A DNA stretch of 64,000 bases from Pogona vitticeps. Lineage: Eukaryota > Chordata > Lepidosauria > Squamata > Agamidae. Each line of letters starts with the position of its first letter. Position 1 is the first letter of the stretch. The notes under the pieces were generated by a model. The model saw nothing but the letters and a program-made list of their open reading frames with translations, made no database searches and had not been told where the DNA came from. The translations under genes and the position numbers were made by a program. Below are positions 21,101 to 34,900 of the stretch, one piece after another. The stretch lies in the NCBI RefSeq assembly GCF_051106095.1, contig NC_135783.1, forward strand, positions 331,216,322 through 331,280,321, read 5' to 3'.

Positions 21101-24100
21101 AAATCATACTAGGGCTTATTTTCAGATTAGGCCTTATTTTTGGGGAAACAGGGTAAATTGTTTCTGGCTACCAAGAACAAGAGGCATAAATTCAACACCA
21201 AAGGCATTAAAGTGGTCTACCTGCCTCCAAACACAATATTTTTAATTCAGCCTCTAGATAGGGGGTCATAAGGACCTTTAAGGCTCATTGCACACAGTAC
21301 TGTATGGAGAAGATTGCCAATACTATGGAAGAGGATACCGATAGAGAAAACTTCTCTCTCTCCCTCCCTCTTTCTCTGTTTTAATTTGTTATGCTTTGTA
21401 GTTATGTTGTGGGAGGTGTAAAAGTTATGCACAGATTTTGAACTACATGGGGGTTTGGTGCCACTAACTCCAGTGCTATTGAAGGGAGAAGTGTAATCAA
21501 GTATTGGTTACTTTGTCCTATTTTACTAACTATGTGAAACAGCAGGATTTCTTTGCCCAACTAAAAAGCAAAGCGTGCTGCTTATATACCACCCCATATC
21601 GCTTCAAGCACTCAATGGGCGGTTTACAACTTTGTTATGCAGGCTATACATTGCAACTAAGCAACCTAAATAGTCAATATCTGAACAGATGTGATCCCGT
21701 GCTATTCAAGTAGTCCCTCAGGAGGTCAAACTTTCTGATCTTTTCAGTCATCCACAAAGTCTTTGAGGAAACTGAAGTGGAAGCTTTGGCTTTTAGTCTT
21801 TATGAAAAACACACAGGCTGAGATCAGAGGAAGACTCAAGCATGCATGGGAGAGAAATACCAAACTGCTAGATTTTAGTACAATAGGACCTCTGTATATG
21901 TGGGGGATTGGTTCCAAGCCACCCCTCAGATGCTGAAAACTACAGATAATAGTGAGTGCTATACATAGCATAGTAAAAAAAAAAAAAAAATCAGAAAAGA
22001 AAAAAAAGTTAAAAGAAAAAAATCCAAAATTCATGATGTATTACCAGAACTCCCCACTAGAGGAAGTAAGAGGCCATGCTATGTGTTATTCAACAGAAGA
22101 ATGACGACCAGTTCTGATAAATACATTGTGAAAATACATATTTCTAGTTGCTTGTTCTTTTAATATTTTTTCAGACCACGGATAAGTGAAACCAAGATAC
22201 TGATCCCACGGATACAAGGTTCCTACTTTACTGCTGTTTCCATTGCTAAGGAGATCAGCTGATTTAACAAGAGATGAACTGCTACACCAGGAAGAAGTCT
22301 GACTTCTCTCTAATACATTTTGGGAGCAGGGGTTGGTTGAAACTCTACTTTTCTGGGTAGACAATCCAAGCAGGAATCAGCTATAGAAGCCACTTTACCA
22401 AGTAATTTTCTGGCATGTAGACATGATGCCAAAACAATCCCAGTTTATGGCATAAAAAGATAGAGAAAACAGCATACAGTCAAAGTGTGAGAAGTTAAGC
22501 AAGGGATGGGGGCAAAAAACAAAGACAAGGAGCAGCAGTAATACTTCAGGCAGCAAAACTCAGGCTGCTGTTGATCACTGTCTCTCCACCTGATCTAATA
22601 CATAGTGTTATTCTGGGGATAAAATAAAAATTGGGATGGTTGGCTCTGAGCTTCTTTTGAGGAAAAACAGATTATAAATATAATTAGCAATTAAACAGCT
22701 CATATCTAGGATTTCCAAAAATCTGACTCAACATCCCAGTGAGGATGAAGTGTCTGGACTTAAGGCTTTGTCATTTGTTTAAAACGGCTTCTAACATAAA
22801 GAATAATTAGCAAGATATAGCCATCATGCCACTTTTTTCCTATTTTAACATTTTCTTTTTCCTTGCTAAAGTGGAATTACCTCCAAGGCTAGCTATTAAC
22901 ATCTTCCTATTATTTATTTCATTCAAACAGTGAAAGATGTTTAATTATACTCTTAAGCTTTCAAATACACAATCCAACATCTGGTCTCAAAGCCTTATGA
23001 TACCTAAGTTTGAATCTGATTCTTAAGCAAGAAAATAGAGAGGATGTATCACCTGTTTTCCTAATTTTCGCACTGTAAACCAGTGTTCTTTATAGTTACA
23101 AATAAAAGATCTTTCATTTCTGAAAGAAGAAAAACACAAAGCAAAGTCATAATTAAACATTATTTCATATTTAAGGGATGGGTCTTTTGCTATCATTAAG
23201 AACAGCAATTTTTCTATTTTAAAAACAGCTTTGCAAAGCTAAAATCTAGATTATTTGGTAACTTGTTGTTTTGAGAGTTAAAAGCATTCTAATACCATTC
23301 TTCTGGAATTAAATTTACCAATATGTCTATTTACATACACAAACACACACACACATGTTGTAAAGCAAATGTGATGCCACATAACCACTGAAGGTCAGCA
23401 TTCTGTGATGCCACAGATACTGAGATGTCATGAAGGCTCAGAGGATAAATGGATACGCGAAGCCACAACAATATGAAAAAGAAAATGCTGAGGGGATAAA
23501 AGTTGAACTTGAGACAGCAATTTTCAAAAGGAGCTCTTTGAGGGAAATGATAGGATTTTTCCTGTTTGTATTATCAATAATTTTGTTTACTAATGGAAGC
23601 AGGGAGCTAAAAAGAAAGTCTTACATAGGGTCGATCCCGAGCCTCTGATATTCTGGGCTGTTGAAGAGGATCAGTTCTAAACCCCAAACTTTCAAGGCAT
23701 TGCTTATAACCTGTCGAAAAACAGCACTTTTAATGAGACGAACCAGCCAGTGATAAAAGTTAAGCAATGCAACCATTTTAGCCATTACAAAAACAAATAT
23801 ATTGTTTTCACAAAACAGGGACTCAAAAATATATCTAAGGTTCATGAAAACAAAACAATTGGGGGTGAAAAAATTCAAAAGTCAACCTTCATGAATCTAC
23901 ATTCAGCAGACCACATGCATAACATATTTAAAGGTGAACAACAAATACACAGTTTGACCAAGATATTCCCCAAAGGCACGTAACTCCTGAATTGGTGTTA
24001 GAAGAAGCTGTAGAACTATTACTTCCTTTTACCTCAGGAAAGAAGACACTGCATAGCTGAGAGCCCTTTTTTACATTTGCTGGCAGCCTGAGGGCTACAT

Positions 24101-27100
24101 CTCAAAGGCCATGTAGCTAAAGGGAAAGAAGATGGCCCAAATAATCATTATTGTATTTTAATTTTTATAATGCAGTGGTTATGCATGTTAGAAGTTGCAA
24201 AAGTGTGTTTTTTAAAACTGAAAATTGCCCTCTGTACCCTGTAATGGCCGTCTTTTTGTAAAATATATTTTTTTAAAAATTAAAAAGACATAGACTCCTC
24301 AAAACATGACTACCTTACTTATCCTATACGTTTAAACTGTATATCCGCAAACTAGTGTTATTTGCTTAATTCATTTAGAAACAGGACTACAAACTCTTTC
24401 AGCATAAGGTAAAGTTTTGACTTTCACCTTAAGAAACCACTAAATAATCATGCTGTAAGTAGGTGAAGATATTCACTCAAGTGATTTACCTTTCTGAAAA
24501 TGGATGAGGCCTATGCACATTTTTTTAATCTCTAAGGTTTTCTGTAAATTTTTGGATGTATGTTGATCCTTCAGTTTAGTTTGTAACACATGGGTTAATG
24601 TTACATTTTCTAGTACAGTGGTGCCTCGCATTACGACGTTAATTCGTTCCAGCAAAATCGCTGTAGAACGAAAACGTCGTAAAGTGATTTTAAAAAGCCC
24701 ATAGAAACGCATTAAAACCCGATTAATGCGTTCCTATGGGCTGGAAACTCACCGTCCAGCGAAGATCCTCCATAGCGCGGCCATTTTCGCTGTCTGTGCA
24801 ACGAGGAATCCGTCCCAGAACACAGTGGACGGCCATTTTGTTTACCTGGCGGCCATTTTGAAACCACGATCAGCTGTTAAAAAATCATCGCTTTGCGAGA
24901 ATCGGTTCCCAAAGCAGGGAACCGATCATCGCAAAGCGAAATTCCCCCATAGGGAACATCATTTTGCAATCGCTTTTGGGATCGCAAAAACATCGACGTC
25001 AAGCGGTTTCATCATTAAACGGGGCGCCCGTCTTGCAGGGCACCACTGTACTTCATTTACAGCTGTGTTAAGAGAAAAGATAACTGGGAAATTAGAGAGG
25101 CAGTCTCTAACTTCAGACATATGCTGTGTAGAAGACAGCAAAGTAGAATCTCAAATGAAAAGCTTCCAGTTCCAAGAATTTCTATTTTCTAGCAATATAC
25201 AGTATATCACAGAAGTGACTACACCCCTCACATTTCATAAAGATTTTAGTACAATGATGCCTCGCTAGATGAATGTCTCGTGGCACGAAAAACTCGCTAG
25301 ACAAATGGGTTTTTGTGCCTTGCAAGACTATCGTTCCTATGGCCATTTTCCACAAGACGAATGTTGCAGTTTTATTTTTAATTTGTGTGTGTGTGTGTGT
25401 TTTGTCCAGCACCATTTTTGAAGATCGCGCCCTTTCCCCCTGCTTCAGTAAGGCTCCAAAAGGAAAAGGGGGGGAAGCCTTTTTCCATTCAGAGCCTTAC
25501 CGAAGGCAAGGGGAAACGGCCCAATCTTCAAAAATGGTGCTGGGCTAGCCTCTAAAAGCGCCGCTCACTGGCTTTGGGGGTCCCCTGGGGCTTACCTTGC
25601 ACCATCCCAGGACTCACGGGGGTCTCTCTGTGCGGCGATGGGTGCTTGCAGAGGTTTGCCCAGCACCATTTTTGAAGTTCCCGCCCTTTCCCCGTCTTCG
25701 GCAAGCCTCGGAAGGTAAAAAAAAAAAAAAGAAAGCATTTTTACCTTCCGGTTGCGGGGCATCCCTGACAGTGTTCCGATAGTGCAGAGAAAGCCATCGG
25801 AACACTGGCAGGGGTGCCCCACAACTGCGCACGCCAGCTTCAGAGCACTTCAGAGGCTTTTCCTGCACCATCTGAGGACTGGTGGGGGACTTCCAAAGCC
25901 AGCGATCGCAGCAAGGCGAACCCTCCCGCCAGTCCTCCAATGGTGCTTCCCCAGCTCCCTACCCGGTAAGTGACTTTAAAAAAAATTTCCCCATAGGAAC
26001 ACATTAATTAGATCTCAATGCTTTCCTATGGGAAAACGCGCCTCACAAGACGAATTTTTCGCAAGATGGCATTGACTGTTCCATATGGCACCTTATGGTA
26101 ATTAACTATCCGAGGATATGAAAAAAAGAATTGTTGCTCCACATAAAGATGGGCTAGGCGAGTGGTCCCCAACCTTTTCCCAATTGCAGACTGGTTGGGG
26201 GTGGGGTCCGTGTGCGTGGGGGCATGGCACGGTTGTGTGGAGAAGTGGTGCGCTCATGTGTGACGCACTCATGCAGGGGCATGGCATGCTCGCTCATATG
26301 CGCAGGGCACTTGCTCGTGGGGGGCGCTCATGGGGAGCAGGACATCTGTGTTTGCGGCCCACTCCTGCCTAGGCCACGGACTGTTGCCAGGTCATGGACC
26401 AGAGGTTGGGGGGCCTTGGCCTAGACTATGAGAAGAGTGTCAAAACCCTGAAACTGAACAGCAGCACAGTGGCCAAGACTATACAGCGGTTTAACACAAC
26501 AGGTTCCACTCAGAACAGGCCTCACCATGGTTGACCAAAGAGGCTGAGTGCCTGTGCTCAGCATCATATTCAGAGGTTGGCTTTGGGAAATAAATGTATA
26601 AGTGCTGCCAGCATTGCTGCATAGGTTGAAGCAGTGGGGGGGGGGGTCAGCCTGTCAGTGCTCAGACCATATGCTGCACACTGCATCAAAATGGTCTCCA
26701 GGGCTGTCATCCCAGAAGGAAGCCTCTTTTAAAGATGATGCACAAGAAAGCCCGCATAGTTTGTTGCAAACAAGCAGACTAAGGACATGGATTTCTAGAA
26801 CCATGTCCTGTGGTCTGATTAGACAAAAATAAACTTATTTGGCTTAGATGGTGTCAAGCATGTGTGGCGGCAACCAGGTGAGGAGTACAAAGAAGTGTGT
26901 TGTGCCTACAGTCAAGCATGGTGGTGGGAGTGTCATGGTTTGGGGCTGCATTAGTGCTGCTGGCACTGGTGAACTACAGTTCATTGAGGGAACCATGAAT
27001 GCCAACATGTCCTGTGACATACTGAAGCAGAGCATGATCCCCTCCCTTTGGAGACTGGGCTGCAGAGCAGTATTCCAACATGATAACGACCCGAAACACA

Positions 27101-28234
27101 CCTCCAAAACAACCACTGCCTTGCTAAAGAAGCTGAGGGTAAAGGTGATGGACTGGCCAGGCATGTCTCCAGACCTAAACCCTATTGAGCATCTATGGGG
27201 CATCCTGAAATGGAAGGTGGTGTGCAAGGTCTCTAACATGCACCAGCTGTGATGTCATCATGGAGGAGTGGAAGAGGACCCCAGTGGCAACCAGTGAAGC
27301 TCTGGTAAACTCTATGCCCAAGAGGGTTAAGGCAGTGCTGGAAAATAATGGTGGCCACAAAAAATTGACACTTTGTGCCCAACTTGGACATTGTCACTTA
27401 GGGGTGTGCTCACTTTTGTTGCCAGTGGTTCAGACATTAATGGCTGTGTGTTGCGTTATTTTGAGGGGCCAGCACATTTACACTGTTATACAAGCTGTAT
27501 ACTCACTGCTTCACATTGTAGCCGTGTCATTTCTTCAGTGTTGTCACATGAAAAGATATACTAAAATATTTATAAAATGTGAGAGGGTGTACTCACTTAT
27601 GTGATATACCATAGGTCTGCACTGCACAATAACTTGTTCCATTAATTGTACACTGATTGATGTTTCCTACAAAAGTTATTCATACACCATATATGTAGGG
27701 ATCAGGAGAATTTGGCTCTAATTGTTTCTTGCAAGGTATGTGACACATTTTATATCTAAAGAAGAGCCTACAGTAAGAACCAAATAACTGCAACAGTATG
27801 ATTCTTTCATAGTTCTAAAGGATCAGGCTCTAATGGGGTGCTCTAGCTCAGTGGTTCTTAACGTGGGCGATAATGCCCCCCAGGGGGCGATTTCATTTTT
27901 CAGGGGGGCGGTTGAATGAAAAGGGGCAGCGTGGGGGCATTGGAGCAGAAGGGGGGCGGTAGGGGGGCACTGGAGCAAGCCACACCTGTGAAGATGGCTG
28001 CAGCCTTTTTACAGTGTGCATGAATATATATTTTCCTCCAATCTTAATTTAGTTTCAGAGTTTTCATCTTGAAATTTTTAGTTCCTGCATTGTGGTTTGT
28101 TTTTATGCCCTTTTAATATTTCTTTTTGCATCTTAAAATTCCCTTGCAACTAAATCATTAAATGTTACTTTTGGGGGGCATTTCATTTTCTTGCAATTGA
28201 ATTTTGTTTTCAGGGGTCATTGGATTTAAGTGTC

Positions 28235-28294
<60 letters not shown>

Positions 28295-28626
28295 GATATC
28301 ATCACCGTAGGGAGGGGGGCGATGATAACTTCCTCAATGGCTCAAGGGGGCGTTTCTTTCAAAAAGGTTAAGAACCACTGCTCTAGCTGACAAAATATCT
28401 TATCTCCATGAAATCAGAAATGATGTGATCCCCCACCACTTTGCAGCCATCTATATACTCCCAAAATCTTCACTAAAGGGAAACTCTTTGTAACTGGATT
28501 TAGAGAGGCAAAGAGGTCATGGTTTGGTGCAGAAGAAACTAAAATAACATTATTTCAGACCCAACTGCATGCCATCCACCCTTTACATGCTTGATTCACA
28601 AAAACATATATATATATTCCCTCAAT

Positions 28627-28724
<98 letters not shown>

Positions 28725-31700
28725 CAATTCTTTATGCACATGCCCTGTGCAGTGTAGAACCCATCCCGTATATTTATAGATTTTCAATTGCACCATACAG
28801 AAAAACTGAGGAAGATTTCCATTGCATACAATACTTTAAACTCACATGCTGGTCTATTCATCAAGAACAGGATTTAAACAAATTTTTCTATACATGTGCA
28901 AATAAAGCAAAGCTGTAAAACTGTATATTTTAAGGGTTACATACTATGTGCTTCTCCATTCTGGAAGGCAAATATAAACAAACTCCTATCCATAATTATA
29001 TAGAAGTCTTCTGCTTTCAATGAAATCTCCTTACAAACTGCCAGTAATAACTGTAACAAGACGGGAGAAATTCGAAGTTGTATAAAAAAACATGGATATG
29101 TTCCATGTACATTTTTGGAATGTAAAAATCAATTTCAAAATAGCCATTTTGTCCAAATGTTTCCAAAACATCAATAAATGCTGTAAATGCTGATTGTATC
29201 AACTCTTACTAAAATACACTAAATTTACAAACTGTTAAACCTGATGGTTTTTGTGGGTTTTTCAGGCTCTTTGGCCATGTTCTGAAAGTTGTTCTTCCTA
29301 ACGTTTCTGCAGTCTGTGGCCGTCATCTTCAGAGGACACAGAGACTGGCGAAACATTAGGAAGAACAACTTTCAGAAACATAGGCAAAGAGCCCGAAAAA
29401 CCCACAACAGCCATCAGATCCCAGCCATGAACGCCTTCGAGAATACAATGTTAAACCTGAATTGATTTTTCCAAAGAATACTTACTTGAATTGAGAAGAA
29501 GCCACTGTCGTCCATGTTCCCAGAAGGCTGCTATGCAAAAGAGAATGGAACAAAATGACATTATTTATTTATTTATTTATTTAATTTAATTTAATTTATA
29601 TGCCGCCCACTCTACCCAAAGGTCTCTGGGTGGCTTACAACAATTAAAATTCAATACAATAAAATATAAAATGATTAAAATACAATTAAAATACGATTAA
29701 AATACAATTAAAATTGCCACCATCAAGACCCATAGTTAATGTTACTTCAATTAAAAGCCTTCTGGAACAGGAAGGTTTTGACCTGGCCCCGAAATATCAT
29801 CAGTGACAGCGCCAGACCAATTTCAGTATTCACATTACTAGAACATTTTCTAAGAACTCAAGAGCAATGAGTAAGTCATGCCCATCTGCAACAATTCACA
29901 TACTCCAATACACACTTATAACTCACAAGCCATCCTAGCAATAGAAATTTAAAAAAAAAAGGAACTAGATGGAAATAGGTTTTGAACTATTTTTCTTAGG
30001 AGAATATACTTTTAGAAACTGTAATGAAGCCTTAGGAGAAATGCAGAAGAAATATTTCTGGACTCCAGGACACTAGGAGGAAAACTCTTATTTTTAAAAT
30101 GAAAAACTGACATTTTGGAAAAACTGAGGTATCTGCTGTAGTTTGCTGCTTTTAAACAACACAATTTCTTTAATAGTTTCTCTGCTGGATTTCTTCATTT
30201 GTAGGCACTGTCTCTTGCCTCAAATTTTCCAGACTGTTACACTTTAAGTACAGTGGTGCCCCGCATAGCGAGGTTAATCCGTTCCAGATTAACCTTCGCT
30301 ATGCGAAAACATCGCTGTACAGGGCAGGAAAAGCGAGTGCGGCGATTGGGGCAGCTCCGTATAGCGATCCCCAAAAAGGGATCGCTATACGGATTTTTCG
30401 TTATACGGTGTGCTCGTTAAGCGAGGCACCACTGTATAGTAATTTGTGTTAATAAATGTTAAAAAGGATATATTCATATAAAGGCATATTGAACTAATGT
30501 GTATTTTCCTTAATTGGAGCTTTTTTGACATGTAAATTTATGTCGGACAAGATGGCATATACACAATCTGAAGAGCTTTTACCTGTAAAAAAGTCCTGTA
30601 CTCTTCACTAGAAAGTCCTCCCTCTGCCATCCTCATTCTCTCCTCTTCATCCAGCTGTTGTGCAATTAAAGATAGTTCTACTGGACTAAAATACTCTCCT
30701 TGCAGTAGGTTATTCAAACAGTGCTGGGCACACAGGGAACCTTCTTGCTAATAAATGTAAACAACAAAACATAGAATACTACTATAAGCATTTCCAGGCC
30801 TCATAATGGTTTAATTGCTTGAATGCTACGTTTTCAAAAACAGGAGAAGCAAGTCCATTACTTCTATTTCAGATTTTCTATTGCTTCTGTGTTTTTCCAG
30901 ATTTTGAGTCTCAATATCCACACTCTGCAGCAATGTACATAGATATACAGAGATACATTAAACATTCTCTTCCTGATTGATTCAGTAACTTTTAAGCCTC
31001 TGATTTTATTTATTTACAGTAGGAATCATGTATTCAAAGGACCAATATCTGTGGTTTCACTTATCCGCAGTCTAAAAATGTTAAAAGAAAAAAAAACAGA
31101 AACATGTTTCCATGATGCAGTTACCAGAACTAACTACTAGAGTGAGCCAAAGACTATGCTCTTTTTGGGTTTGCTATTATCTGTGGCTTTTGGCATCCAC
31201 ATAGGGAGTGGGGGGGCTTGGAACCAATCCCCCATTGATTCTGAGGTTTTATTGTATTTATTTTATAGTCCTTTTCTCTCTAGCATTCAAATTGGTGAGC
31301 AATATTAAAATCAAATAAAACAAGATTAAAATTACAAACAAAAATACCCCAATAAAGGCAGCATTTTTGTAACAACATAAGCATATCTCACAGGAACATA
31401 ACTGAACATGGCTACATGGGTAATCATGAATGGAAATAAGCATACTCATAGTAGTAACATGGGGAAGCCTGTGTTTATGGAAATAAACACAGCTTCCCTC
31501 CCTCTTCTGCCAGTCAAGAAAATACAGTAAAATTTTATTTCTTGTTCCCTCCAAAATAACAAGTAAAGAAAGAATCCTTGGTTTGTTTTTGCTGTCTTTT
31601 TTGGGTTTGCTAAAAGGGAACAAACCAGAATCAGGAAGCTTGTCTAAACTGATATAAATTATTTCTTCCTTGTGAAAATCCCACAAAATCATGCTCCATT

Positions 31701-31826
31701 TGGAATGTCTTGCATCTTTGTATTATATTGGTTGAAGAGCAGGCTATAAAAATAGCTAACTTCGACATCATTTATGCCAAATACCAATTTATGTAGGGCT
31801 GCTACATAATATTTAAATAAAATATT

Positions 31827-31870
<44 letters not shown>

Positions 31871-31918
31871 TTACTATTACTATTACTATTACTATTACTA
31901 TTACTATTACTATTACTT

Positions 31919-31954
<36 letters not shown>

Positions 31955-34900
31955 TTTTATTTATATCCCACCTATCTGGTCGGGTCAGGACCACTCTAGG
32001 TGGCTAACAACATAAAATAATACAATAAATATATATAAAACAATTTTTACACAACTAGAGCATTAAACACGATGGAAGAAGCAGTAGGAAAAGGAAGAGA
32101 AGGGTGTCAGGAATTATCTGATGGGAAGGCCTGTCGACATCCAAGTTCTTAATTGATTCTTAAAAATACCCAGCGAGGGAGCCACCGCCGAGAAGGCCCA
32201 ATTTCTTGTCTTTTCCTTCTGGGCTTCCCTCGGCGTTAGTCCCCTCAGCCTCACCTCATGGCTCGCACGAGTGACATGGGTAGATCTCGGTGGGAGTAGG
32301 CGTTCCGCCAAGTATTGAGGCCCTAAACCATTTAGGGCTTTATAGGTAAGCATCAACACTTTGAAGTCAATGTGGAATCGGATGGGCAGCCAATGCAGTG
32401 CGGCCAGAGTGGGTGAGATATGTTGGTATTTTTTCACTCCACTAAGTAATCTGGCCGCCGCATTCTGCACCACCTGTAGTTTCCGCAGCAACCTCAAAGG
32501 TAGCCCCATGTAGAGCGCATTACAGTGGTCTAATCTTGAGATTACGAGCGCATGTACCAAGCTAGTGAGCGCTCCAACATCAAGGTAGGACCGCAGCTGG
32601 GCTATTCACCTGAGGTGAAAAAAGGCGGAACGGACCACCTGATGACCCCACCCAGCGGCCTCATGTAGATGTTAAACAGCATTGGGGAGATAATCGACCC
32701 CTGTGGAACCCCACAATTGACACTCCACGGGGCCGAGACACTCTTCCCAAGGTGCACTCTCTGGGGGCGGTCCTCTAAGAAGGAATGGAGCCAGGCCAAT
32801 GTCAGGCCACGTATTCCCAACTCAGAGAGCCTCCCCAGGAGGATACCATGGTCAATGGTATCAAAGGCTGCTGAGATATCGAGGAGGACCAGCAGGGACA
32901 CTTTGCCCCTGTCGGCCTACCTCAATAGGTCATCACACAGGGCGACCAATGCCATTTCTGTACCATGGCGCAGCCTGAAGCCCGACTGAAATGGGTCCAG
33001 GGCATCTGTTTCATCCAAGAGCGCCTGAAGCTGATCGGCCACCACCCTGTGTCATGTTGATATGGGCTTAAATTTAGAACTCTAGAGAATAGGGTGTTGT
33101 GGCACAGAAGGCGAGACGGATACCCCACTCGCTGGAGAGCCGTCCCTCCCCCACAACAAGGATAAGGGGGTGAGACCCCAGCCAGCACAAGAACCTACGG
33201 CAGAAGCTCAGCAAGGGACAGAAACTGAGGAGCTGACCGAAGAGATACAGAGAGTAACGATGAGAGGTTCAGGAGGAAAACGCAGGAAAGGAGGGAAAAA
33301 GAGGCAGTTTGAGGCAGGCACAGGGAAGATAAAAAGGAGAAAGAGTCAGTTGCTGCTGGGTTGGGAGTGAGTGTGGATGGAGGATCCCTGGACGGGATTA
33401 TGGGAGAGACTGAGAGTGCCTAAGGAGGAGGCAGATTACAGAAGGAGAAGAGCAATCCCCCCCTTAGACCCCGTTACTGGGGTGAAGCCGAGGTTAGAGA
33501 GTGGAGGAGAAGATTGAGAGAAGAGAAAGAGTGGAGAAAGGCTGGAATGGAGGACCCTGGGAGGATCAAGACTCTGAGAGACAAGCCCTGTGGAATGGCG
33601 ATGGGGATGACAAGACTGTGCCCTTGCTGGAGGGTTCGATGGGGCAAACCATGAGAGAGTGGTACCCACCAATTTACCAGGACCATGGGATAATAGTTAT
33701 GGTAACCCGTTCCTGCTAGACGACTGGAAGCCCCTTCCGGACCCACTGGCAGGGGGAGAAAAGACTCGCAATCATGCTATAGGTACATGTTTATTGTTAA
33801 ATGAATCAATAAATCTTTCATATTTTTAAGATACTTTCCTACTTGAAGCAATGTACTAAAAAAATTCAAGATCACAACACTTCAAACAATAAAAAAGTGC
33901 CACCTGCAACAAGATGTAATATGTGTATTCCAATACTAATAACAGACTCACAACATGATGCAGGAAAGAACAATCAAAGTTTTCTAGGAAACAATTCATT
34001 AAAACAGGGGTGGGTGAAGTGCATTTTTGGAGTTCACCAATATTTTTCAAAAAAGCAACATTTTTGTACAAAAATTTGCACTCATTAATTTAGGCCAACA
34101 AAAGGCCCCAGAAGCCTGGTTTTCTGTTTAAGCCTTCCCAACACCAAACAAAACAAAAGGAAAATAAAAAACGAGAAGTATCCTTTTTCATTTCCTATTT
34201 GATTTGTTTTTCCTTTCAAAATGTTTGGTGTGAGCCATTTCCTTCTTTGCTACAGCTTGTGGTGGAGCCTAAGGGCTTGAATTTAGCTTCCAAACCCTCA
34301 GTCCTTGCCCACCTTACCCTAGGAGAAAAAGTTACAATGTTTGGAACTTTTTAATTCCATCAAAACTGATATATTATACACAATGTGAGAAAACAAATAT
34401 GAAGAAGCGCTTTTCAATCCCTCATAATACTAAAAAACCCACAGTCATTCAGTGAAGCCAAATGAGCAGAGACAACCAACAGGAAATATTTCCTACCTTG
34501 AATAGTTAGCACTACTGTACTGAATTTGGTACCAACAAGATATTGTGACAGCTACTAACTTGGATAGCTTGAAAAGTAATTACAGGTAGTCAGTTTAGGA
34601 AAGATTGGTCTTTCTATGATTGTTGATCATGATGCAATATATTCAGTACCTTCAGTATCAGAGGTATTGTGCTTCTCCATATAGTTAAAGGGGAATGTGT
34701 AAGGACTATGCAGCTGTACAGTATTCATATCCTGCCTGTGAATTTCCTCTGGGCAGACATATGGCCAGTGAGGGGGAAAATGCTGAGCTATGCTCTGATA
34801 CTATATAGCACACTTTTATGAATACAAGAAATTACTTTGGACCTAAATACCCCTATGCACAAGAACAAAGCACTTCTACACATATATGCATGGAACAGAA

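Larger units (their letters stand above)
25200..27611 (+). mobile_element. Tc1/mariner element with two nested insertions
   Basis: The left end CAGTATATCACAGAAGTGAC (25200) and the right end (reverse complement TGGTATATCACATAAGTGAG) are terminal inverted repeats extending through 'cccctcacatttcataaaga' and its mirror 'aaatgtgagagggtg'. TA lies on both sides (25198-25199, 27612-27613). Inside are a TIR MITE (25252-26078), a second GC-rich insertion (about 26158-26425) and remains of a Tc1 transposase gene (about 26105-26157, 26426-27390). The element sits in ATXN3 intron 3. Confidence 0.88.

Noticed and set aside
24726-25268. 180-codon plus frame
   Set aside because: It runs through the TIR MITE copy 2 and into the Tc1 end; no conserved protein.
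28569-28796. Frames of alternating Thr/His or Cys/Val residues
   Set aside because: They are translations of the (AC)n microsatellite.
31258-31692. 144-codon minus-strand frame in ATXN3 intron 1
   Set aside because: No domain, no homologous family recognised, and low-complexity Ile/Leu-rich ends; probably chance.
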